A stretch of DNA of 29,419 nucleotides from CAYSXY01 sp964435165. Lineage in GTDB: Bacteria > Pseudomonadota > Alphaproteobacteria > Rickettsiales > RI-342. A model generated the notes under the pieces. That model did not search any database. It saw only the letters and a program-made list of their open reading frames with translations, and was not told the DNA's origin. Position numbers and translations under genes: made by a program. Shown one piece after another: positions 25,377 through 29,419 of the stretch (the stretch's first letter is position 1; every line of letters starts with the position of its first letter). The DNA lies in NCBI GenBank assembly GCA_964435165.1, contig CAYSXY010000025.1:1-29419 (forward strand). The letters run 5' to 3'.

Positions 25377-25700
25377 GTGCAGTCATATCAGGAAGTTACT
25401 GGCAATCAGATTAATGTGCATATCAGCGGTGATATGAAAATGGAGGATCGACAGGCGTTTTGGGGCTATGTCAAGCTGCTGCAGGAACCGCAATATCAAA
25501 GCCTGCTGTTGGATGTCAGTGAATTAGAATTTATCGATTCCGCCGGGCTTGCTTTGTTGCTCAATGCCTATGATCAGATTAACGGGACGGGCAAGAAAAT
25601 CATTCTGAGACACCCTAAAGGTCAGGTGAAGCAAATGGTCGATATTGCCAAGTTGCATGCCTTATTTGAGGTGATTGAGTATAACCGCCCGCTGTTATAG
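25377..25700 (+). CDS. STAS-domain protein (anti-sigma-factor antagonist type)
   Basis: A 107-residue single-domain STAS protein like RsbV/SpoIIAA. The phosphorylatable serine is S55 in the conserved IDSAGLALLL motif, preceded by the beta strand LLLDVSELEF. It is the expected substrate of the RsbW-like domains on either side and of the PP2C phosphatase upstream; the unphosphorylated form normally binds the kinase or another target. The start is GTG at 25377, supported by AGGGAGGA just upstream and by the lack of a nearby in-frame ATG. It sits 3 bases after the first receiver-ATPase gene. Confidence 0.92.
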   Translation: MQSYQEVTGNQINVHISGDMKMEDRQAFWGYVKLLQEPQYQSLLLDVSELEFIDSAGLALLLNAYDQINGTGKKIILRHPKGQVKQMVDIAKLHALFEVIEYNRPLL

Positions 25701-25766
25701 GCTGACATTGCGATTGCTTAACTATTTTGCCGTAAGCTCGCGATTTTGAATATTTGCAGCGCGAAC

Positions 25767-26657
25767 ATGACCTATACCATTCTTGCTATTGATGACGAAA
25801 AGCCGAATCTGTTGATGTTGGAAGAGTTTTTGTCGGACGAAACAGATTGTGTCTTTATCGGTGTTGAGTCGGCGCAGGAAGGGCTTGACCTGCTGGATAG
25901 TGGGCAGGAAGTGCATGCGATTTTACTGGATCGCATGATGCCGGGTATGGACGGCATGCAGTTTCTGGAAAAAACCAAAGCAGACGAACGATTCAAGTAT
26001 ACCCCGGTCATTATGCAAACGGCCGCCGCCGCGCAGGAGCAAGTGGCAGAAGGCATCGCGGCAGGGGTCTTTTATTACCTGCCCAAGCCATTTCAAAAAC
26101 AGGTCTTGCTTTCCATTCTGCGCAGTGCGCTGCGTGATTATGATCAGTATTGCACATTGCGTGACGCATTAGGGCAAACCAGTGCGGCGTTGAGGTTGGT
26201 GGATCATTGTCAGTTTTCTGTGCAAACGCTGGAGGATGTCAAGGCTGTCTCAGCCCATCTGGCAGGATTGTATGACCAGCCTGATGATGTATTGATGGGC
26301 CTGAGCGAACTCATGATCAATGCGGTGGAGCATGGTAATCTGGGCATTACCTATGATGAGAAAACGGAGTTGAATCATAATGGTGAGTGGGAAGAGGAGG
26401 TGGCGCGTCGGTTGGCGCTGTCTGAAAACAAACAGAAATATGCGAAGGTGATGTTAGAGCGAACATCACAAGCGATCGTGCTGACGATTGAAGATTGTGG
26501 GGACGGATTTGACTGGGATGCTTATCTTGAGATTTCACCCGAGCGAGCGCTCCATAATCATGGTCGCGGCATTGCAATGTCGCGGATGCTGAGCTTTGAT
26601 GAGATTGAGTATGTGGCGCCCGGCAATAAGGTCATTTGCACAAAACATCTGCAATAA
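25767..26657 (+). CDS. Response regulator fused to an RsbW-like ATPase (second copy)
   Basis: 296 residues with the same architecture as the gene at 24480. The receiver has D9/D10, phospho-acceptor D55 (LLDRMMP), T85 and K107 (YLPKP). The ATPase domain has N-box SELMINAVEHGN, EDCGDGFD and HNHGRGIAMSRM, and ends with APGNKVICTKHL, parallel to NAKGNKVQCIKQL of the first copy. The insert after the N-box differs (WEEEVARRLALSENKQK), so the two are diverged paralogues rather than a recent duplication. ATG 25767 is preferred over TTG 25746; neither has a strong ribosome-binding site, and a 66-base spacer separates it from the STAS gene. It may be the second kinase or phosphate sink for the phytochrome. 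Confidence 0.9.
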   Translation: MTYTILAIDDEKPNLLMLEEFLSDETDCVFIGVESAQEGLDLLDSGQEVHAILLDRMMPGMDGMQFLEKTKADERFKYTPVIMQTAAAAQEQVAEGIAAGVFYYLPKPFQKQVLLSILRSALRDYDQYCTLRDALGQTSAALRLVDHCQFSVQTLEDVKAVSAHLAGLYDQPDDVLMGLSELMINAVEHGNLGITYDEKTELNHNGEWEEEVARRLALSENKQKYAKVMLERTSQAIVLTIEDCGDGFDWDAYLEISPERALHNHGRGIAMSRMLSFDEIEYVAPGNKVICTKHLQ

Positions 26658-26661
26658 TGTG

Positions 26662-26889
26662 TTACCATTGACGATAGATAAAATCGCCATCCTCAGTGAT
26701 GATGCCTTCGGTAATTAAGCTGCTGCGGGCCGTTTTAATCGCGGTCATATCGAACTCATCCCAATCCACATGGTCCAGCGCTTTATTGATACGCACCCGT
26801 TCTCCCTTGTGGCGCGCAAATTCTGCCACCACTTCGATGACATGTTTTTGTGTATTGTTCAGTTTGTTGAAGTAGCGGGGTAGACTCAC
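26662..26889 (-). CDS. Small unknown protein
   Basis: A 75-residue basic/acidic helical protein, possibly a small winged-helix-like DNA- or protein-binding fold (a helix-rich start, then a short GIITEDGDFIYRQW hairpin-like end), but I recognise no family. It starts with GTG at 26889, preceded by AAAAGGG at suitable distance; no in-frame ATG exists upstream before a stop. Its end lies 4 bases from the end of the convergent receiver-ATPase gene. It may be unrelated to the signalling cluster. Confidence 0.55.
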   Translation of the reverse strand: MSLPRYFNKLNNTQKHVIEVVAEFARHKGERVRINKALDHVDWDEFDMTAIKTARSSLITEGIITEDGDFIYRQW

Positions 26890-27025
26890 TTCATGACCCT
26901 TTTGGCTAAAATTAGTTATACTTACTGTTCACTATAAAATTACATCATTTATTTTTTAGTTAAAAATAGCTAAAAAGCGATCTAATTCAATCTATTGTGG
27001 CGCAGCACAAACAGGGTGCATGCGT
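26890..27025. other. AT-rich spacer
   Basis: 136 AT-rich bases between the pseudouridine synthase stop and the small gene. A weak A/T stem TTTTTAG (26953-26959) / CTAAAAA (26970-26976) could act as a terminator for the minus-strand genes. No gene is seen. Confidence 0.4.
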
Positions 27026-27802
27026 TTATTTAGTCTCTGATATACCGCTATTTATTCTCTTGCCCGACGCATTTTTGCGTTTTGGAAAGAAATGCAACGG
27101 CACCGACTGGCGCAGCATTTTGGTGCTGACTTCCTTGATCTCTCCCTGCTTTAACCGGCCAAGTTGAAATGGCCCATAGCTGGTGCGTATTAAACGGCTC
27201 ACCGGGTGGCCCAGATGCTCGAAAATGCGGCGTAACTCACGGTTTTTTCCTTCGCTCAAACTAACGGAAATCCAGCTATTGCTTGTGCCGCTTTGCTCCA
27301 GGGTGGCGGTGATCGGCCCATAGTGCACCCCGTCAACCGTGATGCCTTTGGTGAGGCTGTCCAGCCGCGTTGGTTTTCCGAAGACGCGCAGACGGTAGTG
27401 ACGAATCCAGCCGGTTGTCGGCAATTCCATGTAACGCGACAATTCTCCATGATTGGTGAGGAGCAATAATCCTTCCGAATTGATATCCAGCCGACCGACG
27501 GAAATGACGCGCGGCAGGCTGTCTGGCAGTTTTTCAAAAATGGTCGGCCTGCCTTGCGGGTCCTGATGGGTAGTGATTAAGCCGCGTGGTTTGTGATAGC
27601 ACCATAGGCGTGGTGATTCCTGCTGGGGTAGTGGATTGCCATCCACGCATACATTGTCAGCGGGTGCAACTGTTGTGGCTGGTGTGGTGATGATTGTGCC
27701 GTTGATGCTAACGCGGCCATCTGCAATCCAGCGCTCGGCTTCGCGGCGTGAGCATAAACCCGCATTTGCCATACGTTTGGCGATGCGTATTTTTTCGCTC
27801 AT
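27026..27802 (-). CDS. rluB: RluB/RsuA-family rRNA pseudouridine synthase
   Basis: A 258-residue pseudouridine synthase. The N-terminal S4 RNA-binding domain (about 5-45, RIAKRMANAGLCSRREAERWI and GRVSINGTII) is followed by the catalytic domain with VGRLDINSEGLLLLTN, catalytic D106. YHKPRGLITT, SLSEGKNRELRRIFEHLGHPV and LIRTSYGPF are family segments. RluB modifies 23S rRNA near the peptidyl-transferase region; RsuA (16S) and RluE/F are relatives, and the S4 domain plus this length favour RluB. The start at 27802 gives a 4-base ATGA overlap with the upstream amidotransferase gene; the longer frame from 27889 would overlap it by about 90 bases. Confidence 0.9.
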   Translation of the reverse strand: MSEKIRIAKRMANAGLCSRREAERWIADGRVSINGTIITTPATTVAPADNVCVDGNPLPQQESPRLWCYHKPRGLITTHQDPQGRPTIFEKLPDSLPRVISVGRLDINSEGLLLLTNHGELSRYMELPTTGWIRHYRLRVFGKPTRLDSLTKGITVDGVHYGPITATLEQSGTSNSWISVSLSEGKNRELRRIFEHLGHPVSRLIRTSYGPFQLGRLKQGEIKEVSTKMLRQSVPLHFFPKRKNASGKRINSGISETK

Positions 27803-28533
27803 GGGCGGCAGGCGGCGACAAAGGCGTTGGTGATATCCTGATCTGCCGGGCTGATCACATATTCCGGATGCCACTGAACACCGATGCAAAATGGATGGTC
27901 CGGATATTCAATGCCTTCAATCACCCCGTCCGATGCAGTGGCGTTAATGATGACCTTCGCGCCTACCTGATCGACCGCCTGATGATGGGCGCTGTTCACC
28001 TCAATGCTGGGCTGGCCGACAATCGCCGCCAATTGTGTGCCGGGCGTGATTGTCACGCTATGGCCTGCTTCGGTGCGAGGATTGGGTTGTTCGTGCGGCA
28101 ACGCATTGGGGATGGTGTCGGGAATATGCTGGATCAGGCTGCCACCAAGCACGACATTGAGCAATTGCTGGCCACCGCAAATGCCATAAATCGGCCTATT
28201 CGCTTGCAGGCAGCCGCGCATCATCGCCGTTTCAAAGTCAGTGCGCCCAGGTTTGGTTAACACCCGGTCACTTGAAATTTGCTGGCCAAACATGCTGGGG
28301 TCGACATCAAAATCTCCCCCTGTCACGAGAATACCGTCGATCATTTCCATGTAAGCCGACACGAGTTGCATTTCATGAGTGAGAGGTATCGGTACTCCTC
28401 CCGCAGCCGAAATGACTTCGCAGTAGTTTTTACGAATGGCATACCATGGCATATTGGAGTAGCCGCCACTCTCTTCACTATCCAGGGTCAGGCCGATCAC
28501 CGGCGCGTTTTTTGCTAAGTCTTTGTTAACCAT
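27799..28533 (-). CDS. Class I glutamine amidotransferase, PuuD-type gamma-Glu-GABA hydrolase family
   Basis: A 244-residue peptidase C26 family member. The nucleophile is C119 in YGICGGQQ, and the His-Glu pair is H221 and E223 in VQWHPEY. VTGGDFDVDPSMFG and NSAHHQAV match the PuuD branch, which cleaves gamma-glutamyl-gamma-aminobutyrate in putrescine breakdown. A link to the polyamine decarboxylase at the left edge is possible but 27 kb away, so not argued. The ATG at 28533 has no clear ribosome-binding site. It is divergent from the stator gene and overlaps rluB by 4 bases. Confidence 0.88.
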   Translation of the reverse strand: MVNKDLAKNAPVIGLTLDSEESGGYSNMPWYAIRKNYCEVISAAGGVPIPLTHEMQLVSAYMEMIDGILVTGGDFDVDPSMFGQQISSDRVLTKPGRTDFETAMMRGCLQANRPIYGICGGQQLLNVVLGGSLIQHIPDTIPNALPHEQPNPRTEAGHSVTITPGTQLAAIVGQPSIEVNSAHHQAVDQVGAKVIINATASDGVIEGIEYPDHPFCIGVQWHPEYVISPADQDITNAFVAACRP

Positions 28534-28609
28534 AGAGATTCACTAAAGGTTAAAGGTTGTGGGCTATGGATGGTAGTCTGCAACGTGATTGTAAGGAAAT
28601 CCTTACCCT
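28534..28609. promoter_or_regulatory. Divergent promoter region, amidotransferase / stator
   Basis: 76 bases serving both directions. It contains the tandem heptamer TAAAGGT TAAAGGT (28544-28557). No convincing promoter pair was identified. Confidence 0.35.
28591..28606 (+). promoter_or_regulatory. Hairpin covering the stator gene's ribosome-binding site
   Basis: GTAAGG / CCTTAC with loop AAAT; the left arm contains the AAGGA that should be the ribosome-binding site for ATG 28610. Pairing would hide it from the ribosome. Confidence 0.45.
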
Positions 28610-29407
28610 ATGTCATTGGGAACATTACTCGGCGTATTGTTTGGTTTTGGCCTGTTTTTTGGGGCCATTATCATCAGCACGAATAATTATGCCTCTTTTA
28701 TCAGCATTTCCAGCATGGTGATGGTGCTGGGCGGCACGTTGTCGGCGGCATTCATCAGCTATCAGGCGCGTTATGTGATGCTGGCACTGAAAGGTATTGT
28801 GCAAATGTTTCGCAAGCCGAAGGCCGGGCGTGAGACGCTGAGCAATCACATTATGCAGCTCATCAAATGGGGCTATATCATTCAAACCAAAGGATTGGTG
28901 GCGCTGGAGGCAGAAGTCAAAGCATCAAAGCTGGATGACGAGGTGCTACGTTTCGGTGCCGATCTGGTTGCGACCGGCTATAAGCCGGAGCAAATTCGGG
29001 AAATGATGGAGATTACCGTCGATAGCTCATTTGAGCGCGAGATGGTGCCGGCAGAAGTGTTGAAGAATATGGCCAGTACCGCGCCGGCGTTTGGCATGAT
29101 CGGAACATTGGTCGGGTTGATTATCATGCTGCAGGGCCTGGGCGCTGACCTTTCGTTGTTAGGGCAGGGTCTGGCCGTGGCATTGCTCACGACGCTCTAT
29201 GGGGTGGTATTTGCGCGGCTGGTGTTTTTACCCGCAGCGCTCAAGATGGAGCAAAAAGAAGAAATGACCCATTTTCGTAACCAGCTGGTGGCGGAGGGAT
29301 TGGCGATGCTGTCAGAAAAACAAAGCCCGCGTTACATGCAGGACCGGCTCAATAGCTTTCTTGATCCAGGCATTCGCTTTGACATTGATAAAGCGGGTAT
29401 TCGCTAA
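28610..29407 (+). CDS. Flagellar stator protein, MotA/PomA family
   Basis: A 265-residue MotA/TolQ/ExbB-superfamily protein with four membrane segments (about 3-22, 33-50, 156-175 and 185-207) and a large cytoplasmic loop between helices 2 and 3. The early STNNYASFISISSMVMVLGGTL and late TAPAFGMIGTLVGLIIMLQGL (159-176 region) are typical of PomA-like stators, which with MotB/PomB form the ion channel that turns the flagellum. Proton versus sodium use cannot be decided here. The next gene starts 3 bases after the stop and runs off the window; motB is expected there. Confidence 0.9.
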   Translation: MSLGTLLGVLFGFGLFFGAIIISTNNYASFISISSMVMVLGGTLSAAFISYQARYVMLALKGIVQMFRKPKAGRETLSNHIMQLIKWGYIIQTKGLVALEAEVKASKLDDEVLRFGADLVATGYKPEQIREMMEITVDSSFEREMVPAEVLKNMASTAPAFGMIGTLVGLIIMLQGLGADLSLLGQGLAVALLTTLYGVVFARLVFLPAALKMEQKEEMTHFRNQLVAEGLAMLSEKQSPRYMQDRLNSFLDPGIRFDIDKAGIR

Positions 29408-29409
29408 TT

Positions 29410-29419
29410 ATGATTGCTA
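29410..29419 (+). CDS. Start of the next gene, truncated by the window edge
   Basis: ATG at 29410, three bases after the stator stop, with ten bases visible. A MotB/PomB-type partner is expected from context; the sequence itself is too short to say. Confidence 0.3.

Noticed and set aside
26953..26976. A/T-only inverted repeat as a firm terminator
   Set aside because: The 7-bp stem is almost entirely A/T pairs in an AT-rich spacer and could arise by chance; it is mentioned only as a weak possibility.
27803..27889. N-terminal extension of the pseudouridine synthase
   Set aside because: The extension precedes the S4 domain, is not family-like, and would overlap the upstream amidotransferase gene by about 90 bases; the ATGA overlap start is better.
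1..29419. CRISPR arrays, insertion sequences or prophage genes
   Set aside because: No regularly spaced repeats, transposase, integrase or phage structural genes were found in any frame read.

Overview
The window looks like chromosomal DNA of an alphaproteobacterium of moderate GC. It is probably a draft or metagenome assembly, because a run of exactly 100 N sits at 20112-20211. The lineage call rests on the block hemF-trmL / petA-petB-petC, on a membrane-anchored CycM-type cytochrome c close to kdsB, and on a three-gene Rieske/cytochrome b/cytochrome c1 operon. No transposase, integrase, phage gene or CRISPR array is visible. Housekeeping genes dominate, interrupted by two less ordinary regions: a two-gene operon of unknown function (13207-15550) and a light-sensing / partner-switching cluster (20367-26657).

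Layout. 1-1304: the 3' part of an ornithine/lysine decarboxylase with a tightly linked SET-domain protein (+). 1316-5286: a minus-strand series of CycM-like cytochrome c, NfeD, QmcA-like SPFH protein and YejA-like peptide-binding protein. 5429-9562: a HIT protein, kdsB, a PfkB-family adenosine kinase, a small coiled-coil protein and an AmpG-like permease (+). 9822-13139: an LbtU-like outer-membrane porin, alanine dehydrogenase and a GST-family protein (+). 13207-15550: two unrecognised minus-strand genes, one encoding a 623-residue multi-segment membrane protein with a CxxCxxCx5C cluster. 15676-17083: hemF and trmL (-). 17360-19923: petABC (+), the cytochrome bc1 complex. 19952-20027: tRNA-Thr(CGT), followed by two strong hairpins and the assembly gap.

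The most interesting region is 20367-26657 (+). A heme oxygenase (biliverdin synthesis) overlaps a full-length bacteriophytochrome histidine kinase. After it come a SpoIIE/RsbU-type PP2C phosphatase, a response regulator fused to an RsbW-like ATPase domain, a STAS anti-sigma-antagonist-like protein, and a second receiver-ATPase protein of the same architecture. The ligands and catalytic residues that can be checked by eye are present. The simplest reading is a red/far-red light receptor that phosphorylates two receiver-kinases, which with the PP2C phosphatase set the phosphorylation state of one STAS protein. No target (sigma factor, cyclase or motility regulator) is encoded in the window, so the output is unknown.

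26662-28533 (-) holds a small unknown protein, an RluB/RsuA-family pseudouridine synthase and a class I glutamine amidotransferase of the PuuD type. At the right edge (28610-29407, +) is a MotA/PomA-type flagellar stator subunit, so the cell is probably motile. Starts were chosen from ribosome-binding sites, signal peptides and gene overlaps, and often differ from the longest open frame.
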